NCBI GenBank assembly: GCA_020632715.1
Contig: JACKFA010000001.1
Location: 1,426,001 to 1,490,000 of the forward strand
DNA from: Deltaproteobacteria bacterium
GTDB lineage: Bacteria > Myxococcota_A > UBA9042 > PHBI01
Length of the DNA stretch: 64,000 nt
Direction of reading: 5' to 3'
Of the stretch, positions 1 to 9,283 are shown in pieces (positions within the stretch are counted from its first letter, which is position 1; each line of letters opens with the position of its first letter). Made by a program: the position numbers and the translations under genes. Below the pieces are notes generated by a model. The model searched no databases. It was given only the letters and a program-made list of their open reading frames with translations, and was not told the origin of the DNA.

Positions 1-160
1 CCGCAGCGGCCAGAGCCACCGCCCCCCGCCGCCCTCGCGCGAACGCCGGGCTTTGGTTCGCGCTCGTTTCTGCCGCTGTACCTGTCGACGCCGTCCACGA
101 CGCGCGAGCGGCCCCGAGGCGACCCTGAGCACGACCAAGTCCCATGGTGGCGAGCAGCCG

Positions 161-2077
161 GTGAACCCCGTCGGGGCGCCGGCGGCGCGCGTCCAGGAGC
201 GCTACATCGCCATCGCCTTCTGGGCGTCGTTCATCGGCAACGTCGTCTTCGGCGCGCTGCGGCTCGTGACCGAGCTCTCCACGGGCCTCCTCACGGGTTG
301 GTGGGGCAACGCCCTCGGCGCGGTCGGGATCTTCCTCGTCTACCGCTTCTTCCGCGCCGCGCCCGCGCGCCGCTTCGGCTTCGCGCTGCACGCGGGCGTC
401 GCCCTCTGCGCCGCGGTGATGGTGCTGCCGGTGCGCTACGGGATGTTCTCGTCGCCGTGGTGGCTCGTGCTGCTCCCGCTCGGCGCGGTGGTCCTCGGCG
501 GGCAGCGGATCGGCGCCATCTGGGCGGTCCTGTCGGCGGTGATCCTCACGGTCACCTTCCTCTCGCAGGACGCGCTCGTCGTCGCCGGCGCCGCGGGGGA
601 GACGCCGCTCGACTCGGTGATGAGCCGCCTCGGCCTCCTGACGGCGCTCTCCGTCATCGCGTGGCAGGCGCGCGTCGCGGCCTCGCATCAGGCCGCCGAG
701 CTCGAGGCCATCGGGGCGCGCCTCGCCGCGTCGAACGTGGAGCTCGAGCGCAGCGGCCGCGCGAAGAGCGCGTTCCTCGCGCACATGAGCCACGAGATCC
801 GGAACCCGCTGAACGGCGTCATGGGGATGCAGCAGCTCACCCTCGACGGGGATCTCCCGCCCGAGGCGCGGAGCCAGCTCGAGCTCGCCCAGCAGAGCGC
901 CGCGAGCCTCCTCGAGATCGTCAACCAGAGCCTCGACCTCGCGAAGATCGAGGCCGGGCGCCTCGAGATCGAGGTCGCGCCGCTGTCGCTCCGCGACACG
1001 CTCACGAGCTCGCTCCGCCCCTTCGCCGCGCAGGCGCGCGAGCGCGGCCTCTTCCTGCTCGCGACGGTCGACCCGGACGTCACCGACGACCGCGTCGGCG
1101 ACTCGGTGCGGATCCGGCAGGTCGTCGCGAACCTGGTCGGGAACGCCATGAAGTTCACGGAGAGCGGCGGCGTGACGGTGCACGTGGGCGCCGCGCCGCA
1201 CGCGCCCGAGCGCGTCGAGATCCGCGTGACGGACACGGGGATCGGGATCTCCGAGGACGTCCAGGCGCGGATCTTCGAGCCCTTCGTGCAGGGCGACCCG
1301 TCGATGACGCGGCGCTTCGGCGGGACCGGCCTCGGGCTCTCCATCAGCCGCATGCTCGCGCAGCACATGGGCGGCGACATCCGCGTCGCGAGCCGGCCCG
1401 GCGAGGGCGCGACCTTCACGGCGTCGTGCGTGCTCCCGGTGCGCGGCGAGGCGCGCGCGCCCGCGGCCGGCGAGCCCGAGGCGCTCGTCCTGCTCGAGAC
1501 CGTCGCGAACCCGCTCGGGCTGTCGGCGTCCGCGCGGCCGCTCCTGCCGCGGCCGGTCGCGCCGGCGCCGGCGAGCGACGCGGGCGCCGGGCGCGCCCTG
1601 CGGGTGCTGCTCGCCGAGGACGACGTCACCAACCAGCTCGTCGTGTCGCGCCTGCTCGGGCGCCTCGGCCACCAGACGGAGATCGCCGCGGACGGGCGCG
1701 CGGCGCTCGAGGCGTTCGATCGCGCCGGCGGTCGCTTCGACCTCGTCGTCACCGATCTCCAGATGCCGCACATGGACGGCACCGAGCTCATCGAGCAGCT
1801 GCGCGCGCGCGTGCCGGCGCTCCCCATCATCGTCCTCACCGCCCACACGATGGACGCGAGCGACGACTGGCTCGCCATGACGCGGGCCGACTGCTGCGTG
1901 TCGAAGCCGCTCAGCATCGCGGAGCTCGTCGCGGCGCTCGACTCCCTCGGGCTCTCGCGCGGCCCCCGCGAGCCGCCGCGCGCCGGCGAGGTCGCGTGGG
2001 GCCCCATCACGACGCGCCAGCGGGAGCGCCTGCCGGGGCTCACCTCGCGGGGGCTCGCGCGCCCGCGGGCGCGCTGA
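161..2077 (+). CDS. Membrane hybrid sensor histidine kinase with C-terminal receiver
   Basis: This 638-residue protein should autophosphorylate on His and pass the phosphate to its own receiver Asp. About six hydrophobic segments fill residues 15-180, without an evident periplasmic sensor domain. The HisKA box AHMSHEIRNPLNG places the His near residue 211. HATPase motifs follow (N box near VANLVGNAMKF, then DTGIGI and GGTGLGLSI). The receiver starts near VLLAEDD, with the phospho-acceptor Asp in VVTDLQMPHMDG near residue 532 and the conserved Lys in SKPL. There is no DNA-binding output and no Hpt domain. GTG 161 is chosen because it falls just before the first membrane segment; no clear ribosome site is visible, and a longer in-frame start near 53 is possible. 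The substrate of the receiver is unknown. Confidence 0.85.
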   Translation: MNPVGAPAARVQERYIAIAFWASFIGNVVFGALRLVTELSTGLLTGWWGNALGAVGIFLVYRFFRAAPARRFGFALHAGVALCAAVMVLPVRYGMFSSPWWLVLLPLGAVVLGGQRIGAIWAVLSAVILTVTFLSQDALVVAGAAGETPLDSVMSRLGLLTALSVIAWQARVAASHQAAELEAIGARLAASNVELERSGRAKSAFLAHMSHEIRNPLNGVMGMQQLTLDGDLPPEARSQLELAQQSAASLLEIVNQSLDLAKIEAGRLEIEVAPLSLRDTLTSSLRPFAAQARERGLFLLATVDPDVTDDRVGDSVRIRQVVANLVGNAMKFTESGGVTVHVGAAPHAPERVEIRVTDTGIGISEDVQARIFEPFVQGDPSMTRRFGGTGLGLSISRMLAQHMGGDIRVASRPGEGATFTASCVLPVRGEARAPAAGEPEALVLLETVANPLGLSASARPLLPRPVAPAPASDAGAGRALRVLLAEDDVTNQLVVSRLLGRLGHQTEIAADGRAALEAFDRAGGRFDLVVTDLQMPHMDGTELIEQLRARVPALPIIVLTAHTMDASDDWLAMTRADCCVSKPLSIAELVAALDSLGLSRGPREPPRAGEVAWGPITTRQRERLPGLTSRGLARPRAR

Positions 2078-2089
2078 AGCGGGCGACGA

Positions 2090-4694
2090 TCAAGCCATCG
2101 CGGCGCCGATCACCCGGAGCAGGAGCCGCTCGAAGCTGGAGCGCCCGCCGCGTCCGGCGTCGCGGGCCCGCTCGGCGACCTGCGCGCGGGCGTCGTCGTC
2201 CTCCGCGGCCGCCACGGCGTCGATCCAGGCGAGGCCGGCCTCCGCCCAGGGCACCGCGAGGGTCGCGAAGGTGGTGCGCGCGCGCGGTCGAGGGCCTCGC
2301 GGGCCTCGGCGGCGTGCCCGCGGAGGGCGGCGAGCAGCGCGAGGCGCGCGTCGGCGACGGCCTCGAAGCGGCGGTCGCCGGCGTCGACGAAGATCGCGCG
2401 CGCGACGTGCAGCTCCCGCGCCGCCGCGGCGTGGTCGCCGCGCTCGGTGGCGAGGAGCCTGAGGCCCGCGCGCGCGAAGCCCTCGAAGCGCCGGTTCCCG
2501 AGGCGCCGGTGCACCGCGAGCGCCTCGTCGAAGCGCGCCGCGGCGGCGTCGAGCCGGCCGTCCTCGTGGAGGAGGACGGCCAGGTTGCTCGCGTTGGTGG
2601 CGTGGAGGCGCTGGTCGCCGAGCGCGCCGTGGATGGCGATCGCCTCGAGGAAGGCGGCCTCGGCCTCGCCGAGCGCGCCGCGCTCCATCGCCATGTTGCC
2701 GAGGCGGCCGAGGAGGCCGGCGGCGGCGCCGCCGTCGCCGACGCGGCGGTAGCAGGCGAGGGCCTCGGCGTAGGCGTCGCGGGCCTCGTCGAGGCGGTCG
2801 CGCTCGTGCAGGAGGCCGCCGAGCTGCGTCAGGGCGTCGGCGCGGGCGAGGGCGTCGCCGGCCTCGGCGGCGCGGTCACGGGCCGCGAGGAACGCGGCGC
2901 GGGCGAGGTCGACGTCGCCCCGGCGGCGGGCGAGCTGCCCGCGGGCGACGGCGACGCGGGCGTCCTCGGCGTCGGCGCGCGCGAGCTCGGCGGCGGCCTC
3001 GTCGAGGCGCCTGAGCTCGAGGGCGACGGTCGCGCGGCGGGCCCGGAGCGCGCTCTCGAGCTCGCGGTCGGCGACGCGCGCGGCGGCGGCGACGCCGAGG
3101 GCGAGGGCGGCCTCGCGCGAGGCGACGGGCCCCCGAGGGCGTAGAGGGCGTCGAGGGCGAGCGCGAGGCGCGCGGCGTCGCGGGGGCGTCCCGGTCGGCG
3201 CGGGCGAGGGCGCGCTCGAGGTTCGGGAGCTCCCGCGCGAGCCACGCGCGGGCGGGCGGCGCGTCGGGGCCGCGGAGGGCGGCGGCGCGGGCCTCGGCGC
3301 CCGCGAGGAAGAAAGCGCGCGCGCGGGCCTCGGCGGCGTCGCGGAGGCCGAGCGCGTCGAGCTGCTCGGCGGCGTACTCGGCGACGGCCTCGAGGAGCGC
3401 GAAGCGCACGGGCTCGCCGGGGCCGGCCGGCGCGCGGCGGTGCACGAGCGAGCGGGCGACGAGGGCGTCGAGGACGTCGAGCGGGAAGGGGGCGGCGCCG
3501 TCGCCGTCGCCGTCGCCGGGGAGGGCCACCACGGCGTCGAAGGCGTCGGCGTCGAAGCCGCGGAGGGGCGCGAGCTGCGCGAGGCAGGCGCGCTCGGAGG
3601 GGCCGAGGAGGTCCCAGGACCAGTCGAGGGCGGCGCGGAGCGTGCGGTGTCGCTCGGGGAGGTCGCGGCGGGTCGAGGAGAGGAGGCGGAAGCGCTGGTC
3701 GAGGCGGTCGAGGACGGCGCGCGCGGTGAGCGCGTGGAGGCGCGGGGCGGCGAGCTCGAGGGCGAGGGGGAGGCCGTCGAGGCGGCGGGCGAGGGCGCGG
3801 AGGTCGTCGTCGAGCGGGAGATCGGGGGCGACGGCGCGGCCGCGGGCGAGGAGGAGGGCGGCGGCGTCGGCGTCGGCGAGGGGGGCGAGGGGGACGACGC
3901 GCTCGCGCGCGGCGCCCAGGGGGACGCGCGAGGTCACGAGGACGCGGCCGCCGGCGTCGGCGAGGGCGGTGGCGGCGGCGGCGACGGCGGCGGGGCCTGC
4001 TCGGCGTTGTCGAGCACGACGAGGGCGGTCGCGGCGGCGGCGCCCCCGAGAGGCGCGCGAGGGCGGCCTCGGGGCGGCGCCCGGCTCGAGCTCCACGGTG
4101 AGCGCGCGGGCGACGGCGGCGACGGCGGCCGGGAGGGTGGTGGCCCAGGCGAGGTCGGCCCAGGCGACGGGGCGTCCGCGGCGGCGCGCGCGCGGCGTGC
4201 TCGCGGGCGAGGCGCGTCTTCCCGACACCGCCGGGCCCGACGAGCGTCACGAGGGGGCCCGCGGCGAGCGCGGCGGCGACGGCGTCGAGGTCGGCGTCGC
4301 GCCCGACGAGGGCGGCGGCGGCGTCCGCGCGCGCGGGTGGCCCGTCGGCGGCGGGAGGGGCCGCGGCGCCCGGCGGGAGCTCGAAGCGGTAGCCCTCGCC
4401 GTGCACGGTGAGGAGGTGGAGGGGCTGGCGCGGATCGGGCTCGATCTTGGCGCGGAGGCGCTGGACGGTGTTGTCCACGGCGCGCGTCGACACGCTCGCG
4501 CTGTACCCCCAGACGGCGCCCTGGAGCTCGTCGCGCGACACGGTCACGCCGGCGCGGGCCGCGACGTACGCGAGCAGGCGCGCCTCGAGGGTGGTGAGGC
4601 GGCGCGTCTCCCCGTCGACGAGGGCGACGGCGCGCGCGGGGTCGGCGTGGCCGCCCGCGAGGGGGACGACGGCGTCGGGGCCGGATGTGTGCAT
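2090..4694 (-). pseudogene. Winged-helix/STAND-ATPase/TPR regulator, multiply frameshifted
   Basis: Joined across frames, this reads as an AfsR/SARP-like signal-transduction ATPase of about 868 residues. An OmpR-type winged helix comes first (LTTLEARLLAYVAARAG, then VDNTVQRLRAKIEPDPRQP), followed by a P-loop VGPGGVGKTR, Walker B ALVVLDNAE, a VLVTSRVPLG arm, and TPR repeats containing ATNASNLAVLLHEDGRLDAA. The true end is the frame giving SSFERLLLRVIG and a stop at 2090. Reading-frame changes are needed near 4180, 4075, 4045, 3995, 3185, 3135 and 2275. Every piece between breaks is well conserved, which argues for sequence error over decay. It starts at ATG 4694, divergent from the lipoprotein at 4815. 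A paralogue of the same architecture is at 30398-33038. Confidence 0.75.
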
Positions 4695-4704
4695 GGAGCG
4701 ATTG

Positions 4705-4740
4705 TGCGATATTGCGACAACCTGCGACAAATCCTGCGCC
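4705..4740. promoter_or_regulatory. Direct TGCGACAA repeats in the divergent regulator/lipoprotein gap
   Basis: TGCGAT (4705), TGCGACAA (4713), TGCGACAA (4723) and TGCGCC (4735) lie in one orientation, spaced 8, 10 and 12 bp, in the 120-bp gap between the divergent genes. OmpR-type winged helices usually bind tandem direct repeats with a helical-turn period. These are therefore a plausible operator for the regulator encoded next door. Binding is inference. Confidence 0.45.
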
Positions 4741-4814
4741 CACCGAGCCGTCCGAAGGCCGCATCCTGGGATGTGACCCACGACAACGCCCTCGTCATCG
4801 AGGAGGAGGCCCCC

Positions 4815-6671
4815 TTGCGCACCCCGCCCGCTTGCGTCCGTCTCGCCGTCTGCGCCCTGCTCGCCCTCGCGGCCTGCGGCGACGACGGCTCCACCAGCCC
4901 CCGAACCGGCCTCACCGGCACGGTCGTCGACACGACGGGCGCCCCGCTCGCGGGCGTCGCGGTCGCGTTCGGCGACGTGACGGCCACGACCGGCGCGGAC
5001 GGCACGTTCACCCTCGACGCGCCGGCGGCGAGCGGCGTCGCGTCGTTCACGCTCGCCGATCACGTGGCGGTCCAGCGCCCCGTCACCGTGCACGACGGCG
5101 CCCGCTCGCGCCTCGACGCCACGCTCGCCGCCGAGGCGCAGCCCGTCGCGGTCGACATCTCGAGCGGCGGCGTCGCGGCCGGCGCCCGCAACGCGCGCGT
5201 CGAGATCGAGGCCGGCGACCTCGTGAGCCCGCGCGGCACCTTCGTCACGGGGGCGGTCCAGGTCTACCTGACGCCGCTCGATCCGTCCGTCCCGGCCGAG
5301 CTCGACGCCTACCCGGGCGACTTCAGCGCCGAGACGATGGCCGGCGCCTCCGTCATGCTCGAGACGTTCGGCGTGATGGACGTCACCATCCGCCAGAACG
5401 GCGAGAAGCTCGACGTCGCCCCCGGCGAGACGCTCACCGTGCGCTTCCCGGCGCCGGCGGGGAACACCGCGCCGCCCGCGGTCGCCGGCCTCTGGTCCTT
5501 CGACGAGGCGCGCGCGCGCTGGGTCGAGGAGGGCTCGGCGAGCTACGACGCCGAGACGCACACGTTCGTCGCCGAGCTCCCGCACCTCTCGCCGTGGAAC
5601 ATCGACAACCCGACCGAGGTCACCTGCGTCGTCGGCAAGGTCGCGGACGCGACCGGCGCGCCGGTCGTCGGCGCCCGCGTGGACGCGCGCTCGGACGCGA
5701 TCGCCGGGCAGTCGTTCACGGTCTCGGGCGGGGACGGCGCGTTCTGCCTCTTCTCGCCCGTCGGCATCGACGCGCGCCTGACGGCCTCGCACCCCCTCGG
5801 CGGCGGCGCCGTGCAGCACATCACCGTCGGCACGACCGCGGTCGCCGACATCACGAGCAGCTTCACCTGCCCGGCGACGAGCGGCGCCTGCACGGACGTC
5901 GGCACCGTCACGGTCACGGTCGGCCAGGTGACCGGCCCCGACGACCCGACGAACGGCGTCGCGTGCGGCGACGTCGCCGATCCCTTCGCCGGGACCTGCG
6001 CGGCGCCGGTGCGCGACGTCTTCGCGTGCTTCGCCCCCGAGGGCGAGTGCGCGATCACGACCTCGGAGGGCACCGTGACGACCACCGAGTGGGACAACGG
6101 CGCCAAGAGCGTCGTCACGTACGACGTCGCCACGCGCACGGGCGCCGGCACGTTCTACGGGCCGACGGGCGCCGTCTGCGGCACGACCGAGCTCGCGGAG
6201 TCCGGCTTCACCATCGTCACGCCGAGCGCGCAGCGCTTCCGCTTCGACAAGAGCGGCGGGACGTTCATCGTGACGTGCGAGGCGACGGGCGAGCAGCTCG
6301 ACTCCCTCTCGGACGACCTCGACGCCCTGCGCGCCTGCACGGGCGGCGACGCGGACCTGTGCGAGACGACGACGACCGGCCAGTGCGAGACGGCGGCCGA
6401 CTGCGGGAGCGGGCTCTCGTGCTGCGACTTCGGCGGCACGACGGCGTGCCTCGCGGAGTGCCCGGCGCTGCCGTCGTGCGGCGACACCTGCGCGAGCGGG
6501 ACGGTCTGCTGCGCGCTCCCGGGCGGCGTCTCCCAGTGCTTGACGCAGGCGCAGTGCGACGCGGCGACGACGCCGGCGTGCAGCGAGTCCAACCCCTGCC
6601 CGGGCGACCAGGAGTGCTGCACGGCGAGCGGCGTCACGTTCTGCGCGCCGCCGGGCGTCTGCCCGGGCTGA
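4815..6671 (+). CDS. Secreted lipoprotein with carboxypeptidase-regulatory-like folds and Cys-rich tail
   Basis: The 618-residue protein begins with a lipoprotein signal (CALLALAACGDD, Cys near residue 18). A carboxypeptidase-regulatory-like Ig segment follows (GTVVDTTGAPLAGVAV near residues 28-50, with TGADGTFTL), and a second one starts at VVGKVADATGAPVVGARV (about residue 275). The last 100 residues hold three CC-containing modules of the type SGLSCCDF, GTVCCALPGG and DQECCTASG, common in myxobacterial surface proteins. The TTG start at 4815 is chosen because AGGAGGAGG ends 5 nt before it and it immediately precedes the signal peptide. Likely surface-anchored; no enzymatic motif is seen. 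Divergent from the regulator at 2090-4694, which may control it. Confidence 0.85.
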   Translation: MRTPPACVRLAVCALLALAACGDDGSTSPRTGLTGTVVDTTGAPLAGVAVAFGDVTATTGADGTFTLDAPAASGVASFTLADHVAVQRPVTVHDGARSRLDATLAAEAQPVAVDISSGGVAAGARNARVEIEAGDLVSPRGTFVTGAVQVYLTPLDPSVPAELDAYPGDFSAETMAGASVMLETFGVMDVTIRQNGEKLDVAPGETLTVRFPAPAGNTAPPAVAGLWSFDEARARWVEEGSASYDAETHTFVAELPHLSPWNIDNPTEVTCVVGKVADATGAPVVGARVDARSDAIAGQSFTVSGGDGAFCLFSPVGIDARLTASHPLGGGAVQHITVGTTAVADITSSFTCPATSGACTDVGTVTVTVGQVTGPDDPTNGVACGDVADPFAGTCAAPVRDVFACFAPEGECAITTSEGTVTTTEWDNGAKSVVTYDVATRTGAGTFYGPTGAVCGTTELAESGFTIVTPSAQRFRFDKSGGTFIVTCEATGEQLDSLSDDLDALRACTGGDADLCETTTTGQCETAADCGSGLSCCDFGGTTACLAECPALPSCGDTCASGTVCCALPGGVSQCLTQAQCDAATTPACSESNPCPGDQECCTASGVTFCAPPGVCPG

Positions 6672-6686
6672 TGCGGCGCCGCGCGG

Positions 6687-7670
6687 TCACGCGGCGGCCG
6701 CCATGGTCAGCACCGCGTGGCCGCGCTTGTGGCCGGTCTCGACGAGGCGGTGGGCGTCGGCGGCCTCGTCGAGGGGGAAGCGGCGCTCGATGACCGGCAC
6801 GAGCGCCCCGGCCTCGGCGAGCTCCTTCACGAGCGCGAGGTCGGCCACCTTCTGCGCGGGCTTCCGGAGGCCGGTGAGCGAGATCCGCGCGCGCTTCCGC
6901 CCGAACAGCCGCGTCCACGCGCTGAGCATCAGGATCCCCGGCGAGAGGACGGTCGTGAGGTACTTGCCGCCCTTCGCGAGCACGCGCTTCGCGCGGCCGA
7001 ACGAGCTCTTGCCGACGGCGTCGAACACGACGTCGAAGCGCTCGTCGAGCGCGGTGAAGTCGGTCGTGCCGTAGTCGATGACGCGCGTCGCCCCGAGCGA
7101 GCGCAGGAGCTCGGCGTTCCGCGCGCTGGCGACGGCCGTCACCTCGGCCCCCATGTGCCGCGCGAGCTGCACCGCGGCGGCCCCGACCGAGCCGGCGGCG
7201 CCGTTCACGAGGATCCGCTGGCCGGGGGCGAGCTCGGCCACGTCGCGCAGGAAGGGGAGGGCGGTGAGCGTGCCCTCGGCGAGCGCGGCGGCGCCGGCGG
7301 CGTCGACCCCCTCGGGGGCGGGGGCGATCGCGGCGTCCTCGGGGAGCACGACGTACTCGGCGTGGGCGCCGAACGCGTCGCCCGTGGCGCCGTACACGCG
7401 GTCGCCGACGCGGAAGCGCGTCACGCCCTCGCCGACGGCGTCGACGACGCCCGAGAGCTCGGTGCCGAGGACGGGGCGCTTGGGCTTGCGGAGGCCCGTG
7501 AACATCCGCGCCATGAGGTCCTTCCCGCGGCGGAAGGTGACGTCGGCGGACGAGACGGTCGCGGCGTGGACGCGCACGCGCACCTCGCCGGGGCCGGGCT
7601 CGGGCGTCGGGATCTCGCTCACGGCGAGGACGTCGGGGGTTCCGTAGGCGGCGTAGGTGACGGCTTTCAT
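6687..7670 (-). CDS. NAD(P)-dependent alcohol dehydrogenase / quinone oxidoreductase family (MDR)
   Basis: A 327-residue medium-chain dehydrogenase/reductase. The GroES-like N-terminal half has PGPGEVRVRVHAATVSSADV and the loop GTELSGVVDAVGEGV. The Rossmann half has VNGAAGSVGAAAVQLARHMG, the NADPH-binding motif. The structural and catalytic zinc Cys residues of true alcohol dehydrogenases are absent, so this is the zinc-independent quinone-reductase branch, probably reducing quinones or activated alkenes with NADPH. Start ATG 7670 has GAGAAACCC upstream. It is divergent from the TetR gene at 7776, with two palindromic operators between them, so it is almost certainly the TetR target and inducible by an unknown small electrophile or drug. 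Confidence 0.9.
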   Translation of the reverse strand: MKAVTYAAYGTPDVLAVSEIPTPEPGPGEVRVRVHAATVSSADVTFRRGKDLMARMFTGLRKPKRPVLGTELSGVVDAVGEGVTRFRVGDRVYGATGDAFGAHAEYVVLPEDAAIAPAPEGVDAAGAAALAEGTLTALPFLRDVAELAPGQRILVNGAAGSVGAAAVQLARHMGAEVTAVASARNAELLRSLGATRVIDYGTTDFTALDERFDVVFDAVGKSSFGRAKRVLAKGGKYLTTVLSPGILMLSAWTRLFGRKRARISLTGLRKPAQKVADLALVKELAEAGALVPVIERRFPLDEAADAHRLVETGHKRGHAVLTMAAAA

Positions 7671-7697
7671 GGGTTTCTCCGGGGGCGGTGGCGCAGG

Positions 7698-7743
7698 CTT
7701 ACGCCGTAAGGTTCGTTGCCAACAGTGCGGCTTACGCTGTAAG
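7698..7743. promoter_or_regulatory. Twin TetR-type operators
   Basis: CTTACGCCGTAAG (7698-7710) is a perfect 13-bp palindrome about a central base. CTTACGCTGTAAG (7731-7743) is the same sequence with one mismatch. Their centres are 33 bp apart, about three helical turns, in the gap between the divergent dehydrogenase and TetR genes. Palindromes of the CTTAC-N3-GTAAG type are common TetR-family sites. Binding of two dimers to repress both promoters is the natural reading. Confidence 0.8.
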
Positions 7744-7775
7744 GTGTCAACCCGGAAAACGACACGAGGCGAGAG

Positions 7776-8477
7776 TTGGCCCGCAACCCATCGAAGATCA
7801 AAAGAGAAATTCCCGAGCCCGCCGCGCCTGACGAGCGCCCACCGCTCACGCGGGAGCGGGTCCTCCACGCCGCGCTCCAGCTCGCGGACGACGCCGGCCT
7901 CACCGCGCTCTCGATGCGCGGTCTCGGCCGGGCGCTCGGGGTGGAGGCGATGTCCCTCTACCACCACGTCAACGGCAAGGACGCCGTCCTCGACGGGATC
8001 CTCGACCTGGTGGTCGCCGAGATCGCGCTCCCCGCGCCCGACGACGGCTGGCGGGAGGGCATGCGGCGGCGCGCGGTCTCGGCCCGCGCGGCCTTCGCGC
8101 GGCACCCCTGGGCGATGCGCCTCATGGAGTCGCGGAAGGAGCCCGGCCCGGCCGCGATGCGCTACTACGACGCGGTCCTCGGCTGCCTCCGCCGCGGCGG
8201 CTTCACGGTGGCCGAGGCGGCGAGCGCCTTCTCGCTGACCGACAGCTACCTCTACGGCTTCGCGCTCCAGGAGCAGTCGCTCCCGTTCGAGACCCCGGAC
8301 GAGCTCGACGACGTGGCCGAGGGGATCCTCGCCCAGCTCCCGCGCGCCGACTTCCCGCACCTCGCCGAGATGATCGAGCACGCCGTCACGAGCGGCTACA
8401 CCTACGCCGCCGAGTTCGAGCGCGGCCTCGACCTCGTCCTCGACGGGCTCGAGCGGGTGCTCGAGCGTCGCGCCTGA
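7776..8477 (+). CDS. TetR/AcrR-family transcriptional repressor
   Basis: The 233-residue protein has an N-terminal helix-turn-helix (LTRERVLHAALQLADDAGL, then MRGLGRALGVEAMSLYHHV, about residues 23-70) and an all-helical ligand-binding C-terminal domain of the TetR_C type seen in regulators with the MSLYHHV signature. Start TTG 7776 is used because GAGGCGAGA lies just upstream and no ATG fits. It is divergent from an MDR reductase with two palindromic operators between, so it probably represses itself and the reductase until a ligand binds. Confidence 0.88.
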   Translation: MARNPSKIKREIPEPAAPDERPPLTRERVLHAALQLADDAGLTALSMRGLGRALGVEAMSLYHHVNGKDAVLDGILDLVVAEIALPAPDDGWREGMRRRAVSARAAFARHPWAMRLMESRKEPGPAAMRYYDAVLGCLRRGGFTVAEAASAFSLTDSYLYGFALQEQSLPFETPDELDDVAEGILAQLPRADFPHLAEMIEHAVTSGYTYAAEFERGLDLVLDGLERVLERRA

Positions 8478-8511
8478 CGGGCGCGGTCCCCGGCGGTCGG
8501 TCCGGACGGCG

Positions 8512-9105
8512 TCACTGCCTCCGGAACGCCGTGCCCTCGTTGAGCTGGAGGTAGGTGAGGCCGACGCACGGGGTGTACGTGTTCTCGACCGCCCTCGCGG
8601 GGTCGGAGAGCGTCAGCTCGGCGCCCGTCCCCCAGGTGCCCGTCTCGTGCACGGTGCGGTCGAGCGTGCCCTCGCAGCGGCACCCGTCAGCGGTCTCCGC
8701 GCAGCCGGTCGCGCCCCAGTCGTCGAAGACGTCGAGCTCGGCGCACGACGTCTCGAAGGCGGCCAGGCACCCGTCGACGACGAGCCCGGACCATGGCCCG
8801 GTGAGCCGCGACGAGAGCGTCACGGAGCCGTCGTCCGCGATCACGATCTGTCCGCTGGTCGTGATGTGCTCGCTCTCGACGTCGAGCGTGCACGTGCGGA
8901 GGTCCGTGCCGTTGATCAGCAGGGTGTAGTTGAGGTGCTCCCAGCCGATGCAGTCGAGCCGCGTCCACGTGCCCGTGGGGGACGCGCCGCACTGCGTCGG
9001 CGCCGGGCAGCCACCGCCGCCGCCGCCGTCGGCGCACGCCGTGAGCGAGAGAAGCGCGATCGCCGCGACCGCGAGCCAGGAACGGGCCTGCGTCGTCATC
9101 ATCAT
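8512..9105 (-). CDS. Small secreted lipoprotein, function unknown
   Basis: A 197-residue protein with a lipoprotein signal (LAVAAIALLSLTACADGGG, Cys near residue 24), then a Gly run and a Cys-rich soluble domain with at least ten Cys, suggesting several disulfides after export. WEHLNYTLLINGTDL and the alternating hydrophobic pattern suggest a beta-sandwich. Three consecutive ATGs (9105, 9102, 9099) are possible starts; CGGAG sits just upstream. No catalytic motif or recognised family. Its own promoter seems to lie at 9152-9180. Confidence 0.75.
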   Translation of the reverse strand: MMMTTQARSWLAVAAIALLSLTACADGGGGGGCPAPTQCGASPTGTWTRLDCIGWEHLNYTLLINGTDLRTCTLDVESEHITTSGQIVIADDGSVTLSSRLTGPWSGLVVDGCLAAFETSCAELDVFDDWGATGCAETADGCRCEGTLDRTVHETGTWGTGAELTLSDPARAVENTYTPCVGLTYLQLNEGTAFRRQ

Positions 9106-9151
9106 GGGCTCCGAGGCGTCTCGAGGGAGCCGAGCTCCGGGGGATGGAGGC

Positions 9152-9180
9152 ACCATGGAGTCCGTAGGAGCGCCTGTCAA
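9152..9180 (-). promoter_or_regulatory. Sigma-70-type promoter for the lipoprotein at 8512-9105
   Basis: On the minus strand, TTGACA (9180-9175), a 17-bp spacer and CATGGT (9157-9152). The -35 is perfect and the -10 weak, as often seen in this window. It is 47 bp upstream of the start codon. Confidence 0.5.
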
Positions 9181-9283
9181 CGCGCCTGGTCCCGCTTCGC
9201 GACCGCGCGCGGCAAGCCGCCCCGGTCGCGCGCGGCGCTGGGGCGAACGGCCGCGGCCGGACGCCCCATCGCCCGGGCCCATC

